A stretch of DNA of 64,000 nucleotides, from positions 1 to 64,000 of the forward strand of contig CAVIFY010000006.1 in assembly GCA_963642245.1 (NCBI GenBank), given 5' to 3'. Made by a program: the position numbers and the translations under genes. Below the pieces are notes generated by a model, which saw only the letters and a list, made by a program, of their open reading frames with translations, ran no database searches and was not told where the DNA came from. Shown here piece by piece: positions 24,309 to 31,193 of the stretch. Each line of letters begins with the position of its first letter. Positions within the stretch are counted from its first letter, which is position 1. The DNA comes from CAG-217 sp963642245. GTDB taxonomy: Bacteria; Bacillota; Clostridia; Oscillospirales; Acutalibacteraceae.

Positions 24309-25448
24309 ATGAAACCGAAAAAGCAATGGGACCACAAGTGGTACACGGAGGAATTTTTGCAGCAGCTAAAGGCAACGGCGGCGATGGAAACAGACGGCGA
24401 TCTGCCCTACATCACCAAATATGCACCGGACGCCGGGTCGCCAAACGGCATTGATCCGCGACTGCTGGGCGGACCCATGGGCAAAATGGCGCGGGCCACG
24501 CGGCTGGTGCCGAACTTTATTCTGGACCGGATCAAGATCCCGGTCACGCCAAAGATCTTGGCCGGGTTCCGTGCCGGGTGCGACCGTATTTCCTACGCCA
24601 AGTGCGTGCAGGCGCACATTGAAGTGCGGGACAGCACCGTACCGGCGGCGGACGGCTATCCCATTCCCATTCGCATTTACAGCAGCGCCCGGTGCGCGCC
24701 GGGCAGCCCCTGCCTGTATTTTATCCACGGCGGTGCCTTTGTAGGTGGCACCCTGCGCCCCTATGACGAGGGATGGAAGCTGTTTGTGGAGAAGTTCCGT
24801 ATGCCCGTAGTGGCGGTGGATTACCGACTGCTGCCGGAGCACCCATACCCCACGCTGTACGACGACTGCTGCCGGGTACTGGAATGGCTGGGCAGCGACG
24901 GTGCCCGGGAGCTGAACATTGATCCAATGGCCGTTTTCGTGGTGGGCGACAGCGCCGGCGGCAACCTGGCCCAAGGCTGCGCCACCCGCTATAAAGGCAC
25001 CCGCCGGGTGCGGGGACAGCTGCTGCTCTACCCCACGCTGAACCTGTTTGGCACCACAGACCGCTACTATCACCCAAAAGAAACAGACTACCACCCGGCG
25101 CCGGGACAACAAAAGCTGGCTATGGGACTGGTGCGGCAAATGGAGCTGCTCTCCCGCTCCGGCAAGTCCTTTTTAGGCATTCCAGGGCCGGACGATCTGT
25201 GCAATCCGTACACCTCCGACCCGGCCGGGAACCCGCCCACTTTTCTCTCCGTAGGCGCGCTGGACTACCTGCGCAACGACACGGTGGCCTGGGCCCACAA
25301 GCTGCACGACGCCGGTGTGCCCACCCGCCTGGTGATGTATAACGGCATGGGCCACGGCTACTTAAACGCCATGGGCGTCTTTCCCCAGGCCGAGGACCTG
25401 CTGGACGAAATGGGCGCGTTTATCCAAGATGTCTGCAAAAATCACTAA
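24309..25448 (+). CDS. Alpha/beta hydrolase of the hormone-sensitive-lipase (Abhydrolase_3) family
   Basis: A 379-residue carboxylesterase-like enzyme. It has the oxyanion-hole motif HGGAF, the nucleophile elbow GDSAGG and a late GMGHGY containing the catalytic His. Asp is probably in VGALDYLRND. It is longer than many family members because of an N-terminal cap of about 130 residues. The ATG at 24309 was chosen because GGGGG lies seven bases upstream; a GTG at 24258 or an ATG at 24303 are alternatives. No signal peptide is seen, so it is cytoplasmic. Substrate unknown (short-chain esters likely). It is a single-gene unit ended by a terminator, and a relative lies at 39582. Confidence 0.88.
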   Translation: MKPKKQWDHKWYTEEFLQQLKATAAMETDGDLPYITKYAPDAGSPNGIDPRLLGGPMGKMARATRLVPNFILDRIKIPVTPKILAGFRAGCDRISYAKCVQAHIEVRDSTVPAADGYPIPIRIYSSARCAPGSPCLYFIHGGAFVGGTLRPYDEGWKLFVEKFRMPVVAVDYRLLPEHPYPTLYDDCCRVLEWLGSDGARELNIDPMAVFVVGDSAGGNLAQGCATRYKGTRRVRGQLLLYPTLNLFGTTDRYYHPKETDYHPAPGQQKLAMGLVRQMELLSRSGKSFLGIPGPDDLCNPYTSDPAGNPPTFLSVGALDYLRNDTVAWAHKLHDAGVPTRLVMYNGMGHGYLNAMGVFPQAEDLLDEMGAFIQDVCKNH

Positions 25449-25456
25449 CCACCTTT

Positions 25457-25486
25457 GACCGGTATGTGCACATATCGGTCTTTTTT
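25457..25486 (+). terminator. Intrinsic terminator after the hydrolase gene
   Basis: A 12-bp stem (GACCGGTATGTG / CACATATCGGTC) followed by TTTTTT, eight bases after the stop codon. Confidence 0.85.
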
Positions 25487-25550
25487 ACCCTCCGCAATAC
25501 CGCAAAACAGCAGGCAAGTCCCAAATAACGGACAGTGCAGTTCTAACCGC

Positions 25551-25579
25551 TTGCGCACCGTCCCGCCCCGTGCTATAGT
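25551..25579 (+). promoter_or_regulatory. Sigma-A-like promoter of the AT-rich two-gene cassette
   Basis: TTGCGC (25551-25556), 17 bp, TATAGT (25574-25579). The start codon with AAAGGAGGA follows 20 bp later. Confidence 0.65.
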
Positions 25580-25599
25580 AAGGACAAAGGAGGAAGATT

Positions 25600-26202
25600 A
25601 TGGAATTTCAAATTGAATACCGTACGCAAGTACAACTGGATTTGGAAAAGAGCCTAAAAACCTTTGAACAAAATCAAAAAAGCAATCGCCGATACCTGAA
25701 AATTATGCGGATTTTTCAAGATCCATCACAACCTTTGGACAGAGAATTTCAAAAGTTGTTTAACGGATTTTATCGTGTGCGGCGCGGAGCCGACTGGCAA
25801 GAAGCTTGTTATCACATTTTGGAAATGCACCGCACTGACCCAAGCGTTACTTTTCCGCAGCTACTGAACGAACTGACCTACCACACCGGCAAAGTTGATT
25901 TTTCTTTTGCTACCAAAATGCTGCATACCATCAAGCCGAATATGCCAATTTATGACAGCATTATTGCAACCAATCTGGAGCTGTGGAACAACCATGACGG
26001 TTCGGTCGATCAAAAAATGCGCAGAGCCATCGTCATCTACGATCAGCTGCAACAGGCTTATCAGCAACTGCAAACCATGCCGGAAATGCTGCACTGCGTG
26101 GAGGCATTTGACCGCCGTTTTCCGGACTTTTCAAACATATCCACTTTGAAAAAAATAGACTTTCTACTTTGGAGCAATCGGGAGGAAACAGAAAATGAAT
26201 AA
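25600..26202 (+). CDS. Protein of unknown function (200 aa)
   Basis: A soluble 200-residue protein behind a strong AAAGGAGGA site. It is helical, with aromatic and basic residues in the first half. The segment FATKMLHTIKPNMPIYDS resembles the helix-turn plus 'P-x-YDS' element seen in several small uncharacterised bacterial proteins related to helix-hairpin-helix glycosylase-like folds; this is a weak resemblance and not a function call. It has no signal peptide or membrane helix. Its end overlaps the start of a small basic protein by eight bases, forming a two-gene unit with its own promoter. The unit is more AT-rich than its flanks, which hints at recent acquisition. Confidence 0.7.
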   Translation: MEFQIEYRTQVQLDLEKSLKTFEQNQKSNRRYLKIMRIFQDPSQPLDREFQKLFNGFYRVRRGADWQEACYHILEMHRTDPSVTFPQLLNELTYHTGKVDFSFATKMLHTIKPNMPIYDSIIATNLELWNNHDGSVDQKMRRAIVIYDQLQQAYQQLQTMPEMLHCVEAFDRRFPDFSNISTLKKIDFLLWSNREETENE

Positions 26203-26410
26203 AGAAATGAATGATAAAATGCAAAAATTCTGGGAAGAATGGGCGGCCGTTGATGTCAGCGGGATTAACAGAATGAGAGCCCGAAGCAGGAAACAGCGCC
26301 AACAGAAAAAGCAACGCAAATATATGCGCAGAAAACAGCGGCAGTTCGCATGTCTTGCCATTGGCAAAAGCGTAAACAAAAGCATTCAAAAGATGATCGA
26401 CAACGCCTAA
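26195..26410 (+). CDS. Small, very basic protein of unknown function (71 aa)
   Basis: A 71-residue protein with an acidic/aromatic start (MQKFWEEWAAVDVSG), a central Arg/Lys/Gln cluster (RARSRKQRQQKKQRK) and a short hydrophobic end. Its ATG at 26195 lies inside the upstream gene and follows GGGAGGAAACAGAA, a good ribosome binding site, so it is likely real and translationally coupled. The charge suggests nucleic-acid or ribosome contact, which is inference only. It could be an accessory partner of the 200-residue protein. Confidence 0.6.
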   Translation: MNKEMNDKMQKFWEEWAAVDVSGINRMRARSRKQRQQKKQRKYMRRKQRQFACLAIGKSVNKSIQKMIDNA

Positions 26411-26427
26411 ACTCTACGCTGCGCAGG

Positions 26428-26456
26428 TTGCGCGGCGGGGGGGTGTGGGGTACAAT
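26428..26456 (+). promoter_or_regulatory. Sigma-A-like promoter of the XRE regulator
   Basis: TTGCGC (26428-26433), 17 bp, TACAAT (26451-26456), 21 bp before the start codon. The -35 hexamer is identical to that of the promoter at 25551. Confidence 0.65.
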
Positions 26457-26477
26457 ATGGGCACAGGAGGCGATGAA

Positions 26478-27065
26478 ATGAACACATATGTGACCGGGGC
26501 TGTGATCAAGGCCCTGCGAGAGCAAAAAAATTGCACCCAACAGCAGCTGGCGGACCAACTGCACCTGAGTGCAAAGACCATATCCAAATGGGAGACCGGC
26601 AAAGGATTGCCGGACATTACCCTGCTGGAGCCGCTGGCGGCGGCGCTGGGGGTATCTGTGATCGAACTGATGCAAGGGGCGCCGGTAGCCAACCGCAACC
26701 GCAGCGGCAATATGCACCGGGTCAAGTTCTATGTTTGCCCGGTGTGCGGCAATGTGCACTTTGCCGCCGGAGAGAGCGTGATCAGCTGCTGCGGCATTCT
26801 ATTGCCGCCCCTGGAGCCGGAGCCGGACACAGCCGGGATCTGCCGGGTACAAACAGACGGCGACGAATACACCATCACCGTACAGCACCCCATGGACAAG
26901 GGGCACTACATCTCCTGGATAGCTTACCAGACCGCAGACCGGGTAGAACTGGTGAAGCTGTACCCGGAGCAGGACGCCATAGCCCACTTCTTTCGCCGGG
27001 GACGGGGCAAGATCTACCTCTACTGCAATCGGGACGGTCTGATCGCCGTGCCGGTCGGGCGATAA
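26478..27065 (+). CDS. XRE-family transcriptional regulator with a zinc-binding C-terminal domain
   Basis: A 195-residue protein starting at the ATG at 26478 behind AGGAGGCGA. Residues 5-60 form an XRE-type helix-turn-helix (ALREQKNCTQQQLADQL, SAKTISKWETGKGLPD). Residues from about 80 onward begin with a probable metal site (CPVCGNVH, then SCCG) and continue as a beta-rich domain typical of desulfoferrodoxin-like extensions found on such regulators in Clostridia (HYISWIAYQTADRVELVKLYPEQ). It may sense metal or redox state, but this is inferred from the domain type. It is monocistronic, followed by a strong terminator. Targets are not evident. Confidence 0.82.
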   Translation: MNTYVTGAVIKALREQKNCTQQQLADQLHLSAKTISKWETGKGLPDITLLEPLAAALGVSVIELMQGAPVANRNRSGNMHRVKFYVCPVCGNVHFAAGESVISCCGILLPPLEPEPDTAGICRVQTDGDEYTITVQHPMDKGHYISWIAYQTADRVELVKLYPEQDAIAHFFRRGRGKIYLYCNRDGLIAVPVGR

Positions 27066-27083
27066 GCAGAACGAACACACGCA

Positions 27084-27126
27084 AAAAACAGCCACCACCG
27101 CAAGGGTGATGGCTGTTTTGTTTTTG
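27084..27126. terminator. Bidirectional terminator between the XRE regulator and ilvC
   Basis: The stem AACAGCCACCACC / GGTGATGGCTGTT is flanked by an A run on the left and a T run on the right, serving both converging genes. Confidence 0.85.
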
Positions 27127-27152
27127 TATCTTAACAAGAACAGGAGCAGGGC

Positions 27153-28169
27153 TTATTTCTCTGCGTACTTGTCCTCGCCGTTCCAGGAGTACAGCTTACG
27201 GATCTCAGCGCCGACCTTCTCCAGCTGATGGTTTGCTTCCATCTCTCTCTTAGCCTTGAAGTGTGCCCAGCCGTTGTTGCTCTCGGTGATGAACTTAGAA
27301 GCAAAGGTGCCGTCCTGGATCTCTTCCAGAACCTTCTTCATTTCCTTCTTGGTCTCGTCGGTGATCAGACGCTTACCGGTCTCGTAATCGCCGAACTCAG
27401 CGGTGTTGGAGATGGAGTAACGCATCTTGGCAAAGCCGCCGTTGTAGATCAGGTCAACGATCAGCTTCATCTCATGAATGCACTCAAAATAAGCGTTTCT
27501 CGGGTCATAACCGGCCTCAACCAGGGTCTCAAAACCGGCCTTCATCAGGGCGGTCACGCCGCCGCACAGCACAGCCTGCTCACCGAACAGGTCGGTCTCG
27601 GTCTCGCACTTAAAGGTGGTCTCCAGGATACCGGCACGGGCACCGCCGATACCGGCGCCGTAAGCCAGAGCGATATCCTCGCAGTGACCGGTAGCGTCCT
27701 GATACACAGCTACCAGGCAGGGTGTACCCTTGCCCTCTTTGTACTCGGAGCGAACGGTGTGGCCCGGAGCCTTGGGCGCGATCATAAATACATCTACATC
27801 GCTGGGGGGCACGATCTGCTTAAAGTGAATGTTAAAGCCGTGGGCGAAAGCCAAAGCCTTGCCGGCGGTCAGATAAGGCTCAATGTCCTTCTTATAGATG
27901 GAAGCCTGCTTCTCATCCGGGGTCAGGATCATGATAATGTCGGCAGCCTTTGCAGCCTCAGCGGTGGTCATAACCTTCAGGCCAACGCTCTCAACATGCT
28001 GCCAGGACTTGGAGCCCTCGTACAGACCAACGACCACATCTACGCCGCTCTCTTTCAAGTTCAGCGCATGGGCATGGCCCTGAGAACCAAAGCCGATCAC
28101 GGCAACGGTCTTACCCTTCAGGTAGTCCAGATTACAATCTTCTTGATGGAAAAGTCTTGCTTCTGCCAT
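27153..28169 (-). CDS. ilvC: Ketol-acid reductoisomerase
   Basis: A 338-residue class I (short) KARI, the second common step of valine, leucine and isoleucine synthesis: NADPH- and Mg-dependent conversion of acetolactate or acetohydroxybutyrate to the dihydroxy acid. The Rossmann motif GFGSQGHAHALNLKESG lies near residue 27, followed by the conserved APKAPGHTVRSEYKEGKG loop and the C-terminal knotted domain with ECIHEMKLIVDLIYNGG and the metal-binding acidic residues. Length is typical. It is not next to other ilv genes but has its own consensus promoter, which overlaps a putative operator shared with the adjacent GntR regulator. Confidence 0.98.
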   Translation of the reverse strand: MAEARLFHQEDCNLDYLKGKTVAVIGFGSQGHAHALNLKESGVDVVVGLYEGSKSWQHVESVGLKVMTTAEAAKAADIIMILTPDEKQASIYKKDIEPYLTAGKALAFAHGFNIHFKQIVPPSDVDVFMIAPKAPGHTVRSEYKEGKGTPCLVAVYQDATGHCEDIALAYGAGIGGARAGILETTFKCETETDLFGEQAVLCGGVTALMKAGFETLVEAGYDPRNAYFECIHEMKLIVDLIYNGGFAKMRYSISNTAEFGDYETGKRLITDETKKEMKKVLEEIQDGTFASKFITESNNGWAHFKAKREMEANHQLEKVGAEIRKLYSWNGEDKYAEK

Positions 28170-28213
28170 TGTGATTTCCTCCTAAAAACATAAATATAAC
28201 TTGCGCGCAGCGT

Positions 28214-28224
28214 TGTATGATGTC
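28214..28224 (+). promoter_or_regulatory. Putative operator repeat, copy 1 (ilvC leader)
   Basis: TGTATGATGTC, identical to the copy at 28257-28267, 43 bp apart. It lies about 20 bases downstream of the predicted ilvC transcription start. Confidence 0.5.
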
Positions 28225-28247
28225 GCTGCGGGTTCTTAACAATTCAC

Positions 28248-28276
28248 ATTATATCCTGTATGATGTCTGTTGTCAA
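28248..28276 (-). promoter_or_regulatory. Consensus sigma-A promoter of ilvC
   Basis: On the minus strand, TTGACA (28271-28276), 17 bp, TATAAT (28248-28253): perfect match to consensus. The second operator copy lies in its spacer. Confidence 0.9.
28257..28267 (+). promoter_or_regulatory. Putative operator repeat, copy 2 (ilvC promoter spacer)
   Basis: TGTATGATGTC between the -35 and -10 hexamers of the ilvC promoter, the classical place for a repressor site. Confidence 0.55.
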
Positions 28277-28295
28277 TAGGCAATTGAAAATTATT

Positions 28296-28952
28296 TTACA
28301 GGTGCTCCATGGCGTGAATGATGTGCAGCCGCATGGCAGTGCGGGCGCCCTCGGCGTTGCGCTTCTTGATAAAGTCCATGATCAGCCGATCGTCCTTTAG
28401 GTTATCGGCGCTCACATCCTTGTCCCGGGTCATAACGATCACGCCTTTTTTAATGGCGTTAAAGATCACCGGCATAAACTGCTTGACGAACGCATTATGA
28501 GTGGCGTTGGCAATGCTCTCATGGAACTTTTGTTCCTCCGCCGTACGGTCCTCGCCGCTCAAGATCTTCTTTTCCACCTGCTCGCCGTAGTAGCAAATGG
28601 CGTCGATTTCTTCCTGTGTTGCCCGCTGTGCAGCCAAATATGCGCAGTCCGGTTCAAACATCAGCCGCATTTCAAACAGATCGTCCAGGCCGGAAGCAAT
28701 ATCGCTGAGATCCGCCGAGTCGATCACCGTATTGGCGCTGACAAAAGTGCCCTTGCCCCGCCGGATCTCCAACACACCGTTGGTGGTCAAAATCCGAATG
28801 GCCTCTCGCAGGGTGGAACGGCTAACGCCCAATTCTGCCGCCAGGTCATTCTCATTGGGCAGCTTATCCCCCACCGCAAAGCGGTGCTGGGTCTCGATCA
28901 TATTCAGGATCTGCTGGGCCGTACTCTCCGGCAGCATTGCCGATCTTGGCAT
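28296..28952 (-). CDS. GntR-family (FadR subfamily) transcriptional regulator
   Basis: A 218-residue regulator. The N-terminal winged helix-turn-helix spans about 10-75 (KLPNENDLAAELGVSRSTLREAIRIL, then the wing IRRGKGTFVS). The C-terminal all-helical FCD ligand domain spans about 85-215. The ATG at 28952 fits AGGTGAGGAG; in-frame starts further upstream lie too close to the promoter's -10. It stands 126 bp upstream of ilvC in the same orientation. FadR-subfamily members respond to small organic acids. The repeats described around both promoters suggest that it controls ilvC and itself, which is inference from motif placement. Confidence 0.9.
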   Translation of the reverse strand: MPRSAMLPESTAQQILNMIETQHRFAVGDKLPNENDLAAELGVSRSTLREAIRILTTNGVLEIRRGKGTFVSANTVIDSADLSDIASGLDDLFEMRLMFEPDCAYLAAQRATQEEIDAICYYGEQVEKKILSGEDRTAEEQKFHESIANATHNAFVKQFMPVIFNAIKKGVIVMTRDKDVSADNLKDDRLIMDFIKKRNAEGARTAMRLHIIHAMEHL

Positions 28953-28971
28953 ACTCCTCACCTCTGCACCC

Positions 28972-29001
28972 ATCATAACACAAGTTGTATGAGAAAGTCA
29001 A
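28972..29001 (-). promoter_or_regulatory. Sigma-A-like promoter of the GntR regulator
   Basis: On the minus strand, TTGACT (28996-29001), 18 bp, TATGAT (28972-28977). The spacer contains TGTATGA (28986-28992), a partial copy of the ilvC operator motif. Confidence 0.7.
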
Positions 29002-29011
29002 GGCGTTGTCT

Positions 29012-29022
29012 GACATCTTACA
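29012..29022 (-). promoter_or_regulatory. Putative operator repeat, copy 3 (GntR regulator promoter)
   Basis: On the minus strand TGTAAGATGTC, one mismatch to the two ilvC copies, just upstream of the regulator's -35. It lies within a TTGTAAGATGTCAGACAA near-palindrome. Confidence 0.5.
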
Positions 29023-29082
29023 ATTACAGCGCCGATTTTTCGCCGGTCTTTGTTCACCCTGCACGAATTTGCCCTGCGGGGG

Positions 29083-29111
29083 TTGTAAATTGTGAACAAA
29101 TGCTATATGAT
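29083..29111 (+). promoter_or_regulatory. Sigma-A-like promoter of the DUF815 ATPase gene
   Basis: TTGTAA (29083-29088), 17 bp, TATGAT (29106-29111). GTGAACAAA inside the spacer (29092-29100) pairs as an inverted repeat with TTTGTTCAC at 29049-29057. Confidence 0.6.
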
Positions 29112-29151
29112 AAGGATATAAATAAGAGAATTTATATAATGGAGCGTAAAA

Positions 29152-30387
29152 ATGAACAAAGCAACCCAATTACGATACAATATGGAGTCCCTGTGCATCT
29201 ACCAATTTAAGGCAGACCCGGTAATGCGCAGCCTGCTGCACCTGCTGCGCAGCGTGGAAGCCGGTGAAGCCGTGCTGGAAGCGCAAAGCGCCTTTTTCAG
29301 CACACTAGCACCCCGGGACACTCTGCGCCGGTATATTTCCAGACTGATCCTTACCGACGACAATGTGTTCAGCAAAGCCGCCGCAGGCGACACGGTAAAC
29401 AGTCTGCGCCCGGCGATCCTGGAGGGCGTAAAAAGCGACCTTGCCAAGCTGGAGGTCATTGCCGATCTGACCCCGGAGGATATTCTTAGCGCAGTAGAGG
29501 ATCAGGACCTGCGGGAAGTGCTGGGCACCCTGCCCCGGTGGGAGAACGGCGACGCGCTGCCGCCCCTGCGCCAAAACTGGGCGGAGCAGGTGGACGCGCT
29601 GGCTGCATTCCACAAAGAGAACGGCTACGGCCTGTTTGCCAAGTACGCCGCCTTTGAGTGGCGAGACCACGCCCTCTCCCCCATCTCCACCACGGACCCG
29701 ATCCGGCTGTCCGATCTGAAGAACTACGAATTGCAGCGGGGCCAGGTAGTGGATAATACGGAGAGTTTTGTTTGCGGACTGCCCGCCAACAATGTGCTGC
29801 TGTACGGCGACCGGGGCACCGGCAAAAGCTCCACCATTCACGCCATCCTGAACGCGTACAAAGGGCAGGGCCTGCGGATGATCGAGATCCCCAAAAGCGC
29901 AGTGGAGGAGCTGTCCCTGATCCGGGAATACCTGGCGGACAGCCCGATGAAATTTATTATCTATATTGACGACCTGAGCTTTGACAGCCAGGACAACGCC
30001 TTTACCGAGTTGAAAGCGGCGCTGGAGGGCGGCCTGTCTGCCTGCCAGCCCAACACCCTGATCTACGCCACCTCCAACCGGCGCCATCTGATCAAAGAGA
30101 ACTTCTCCGACCGGGAGGACGATGTAAACAAAAACGACACCCGCCAGGAGCAGCTGTCCCTGTCCGATCGGTTTGGGCTGACCATTACCTTTATTAACCC
30201 GGATAAGAAGGACTATCTGGACATTGTGGAGAAGATCGCTGCCGATCGTGGCCTGCAAGTGGACGCCCAGCGGCTGGACGCTGCCGCCGAGCAGTGGGCC
30301 GTGCGCCGGGGTGGTCGTTCCCCCCGCTGCGCCCGCCAGTTTATCGACCATGTGGAGAGCGCCCTGCGCCGGGGCAAAGAATGGTAA
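29152..30387 (+). CDS. DUF815-family AAA+ ATPase
   Basis: A 411-residue protein. The N-terminal ~190 residues are helical and family-specific. The ATPase part starts with a Walker A loop (GDRGTGKSST, about residue 221-230), a Walker B strand (FIIYIDDLSF) and a sensor-like YATSNRRHL. The C-terminal helical lid ends in ARQFIDHVESALRRG. DUF815 proteins are widespread in bacteria and of unknown function; one ATPase core per chain is usual. The ATG at 29152 follows ATGGAGCG. It is a single gene just upstream of the two-component/HtrA operon, with no obvious functional link. Confidence 0.88.
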   Translation: MNKATQLRYNMESLCIYQFKADPVMRSLLHLLRSVEAGEAVLEAQSAFFSTLAPRDTLRRYISRLILTDDNVFSKAAAGDTVNSLRPAILEGVKSDLAKLEVIADLTPEDILSAVEDQDLREVLGTLPRWENGDALPPLRQNWAEQVDALAAFHKENGYGLFAKYAAFEWRDHALSPISTTDPIRLSDLKNYELQRGQVVDNTESFVCGLPANNVLLYGDRGTGKSSTIHAILNAYKGQGLRMIEIPKSAVEELSLIREYLADSPMKFIIYIDDLSFDSQDNAFTELKAALEGGLSACQPNTLIYATSNRRHLIKENFSDREDDVNKNDTRQEQLSLSDRFGLTITFINPDKKDYLDIVEKIAADRGLQVDAQRLDAAAEQWAVRRGGRSPRCARQFIDHVESALRRGKEW

Positions 30388-30458
30388 AAATTCGTTCGCA
30401 AATTATTAAAAAATTTCATTTTTTGTTTACCGAATTCTAAAATTATGAACAAAAACAC

Positions 30459-30473
30459 CTGCTATGATAGCAG
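30459..30473 (+). promoter_or_regulatory. Palindrome over the probable -10 region of the response regulator operon
   Basis: CTGCTA-TGA-TAGCAG contains TATGAT (30463-30468), a likely -10 about 30 bp before the start codon. No convincing -35 is visible 16-18 bp upstream, which fits an activated promoter, possibly by the response regulator itself. Confidence 0.4.
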
Positions 30474-30497
30474 TATCAAAGAAAAGGAGCGAAAACA

Positions 30498-31190
30498 ATG
30501 AGCAAAATTCTGGTAGTAGATGATGAATTAAACATCTGCGAATTACTGAAACTATACTTAGAGAACGAGGGCTACACGGTCTTTACCGCCAACGACGGCC
30601 AGGCCGCCGTGACCGCCTTCCAGCAAAAGGCGCCGGACCTGGTGCTGCTGGATATTATGCTGCCCAAGATGGACGGCTGGCAGGTGTGCCGAGAGATCCG
30701 CAAGACCTCCTCTGCCCCCATCATCATGCTCACCGCCAAGGGCGAGACCTTTGACAAGGTGCTGGGTCTGGAACTGGGCGCCGACGACTATGTGGTCAAG
30801 CCCTTTGACGCCAAAGAGGTGGTGGCCCGGGTCAAGGCCGTGCTGCGCCGCACCCAGGGCAAGAACGACAACGCCGAGGAAAGCAAGAAAGTGGTCACCT
30901 ACGACAAGCTGGAGATCAACATTGCCAACTATGAGTTGAAAGTCAACGGCGTGCAGATCGACACCCCGCCCAAAGAGCTGGAGCTGATCTACCACTTTGC
31001 CTCCAACCCCAACCGGGTATTTACCCGCGACCAGCTGCTGGACGAGGTATGGGGCTTTGAGTTCTACGGCGACTCCCGCACGGTGGATGTGCATGTCAAG
31101 CGCCTGCGCGAGAAGTTAGAGGGCGTCAGCGACAAATGGGAGCTGAAAACCGTTTGGGGCGTCGGCTACAAGTTTGAGACCAAGGAATAA
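30498..31190 (+). CDS. OmpR/PhoB-family response regulator
   Basis: A 230-residue transcription factor. The receiver domain (about 1-120) has the acidic pair D8/D9, the phospho-acceptor D52 (LVLLDIMLPKMDGW) and the KPFDAKEV lysine. The C-terminal winged helix (about 130-230) has LEINIANYELKVNG, PPKELELIYHF, DQLLDEVWG and RTVDVHVKRLREKL. The length is standard. It is followed three bases later by a histidine kinase gene and then by an HtrA protease, so it probably responds to envelope or secretion stress. In Bacillus the CssRS system controls HtrA-type proteases in a similar way (analogy only). Confidence 0.95.
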   Translation: MSKILVVDDELNICELLKLYLENEGYTVFTANDGQAAVTAFQQKAPDLVLLDIMLPKMDGWQVCREIRKTSSAPIIMLTAKGETFDKVLGLELGADDYVVKPFDAKEVVARVKAVLRRTQGKNDNAEESKKVVTYDKLEINIANYELKVNGVQIDTPPKELELIYHFASNPNRVFTRDQLLDEVWGFEFYGDSRTVDVHVKRLREKLEGVSDKWELKTVWGVGYKFETKE

Positions 31191-31193
31191 GCA

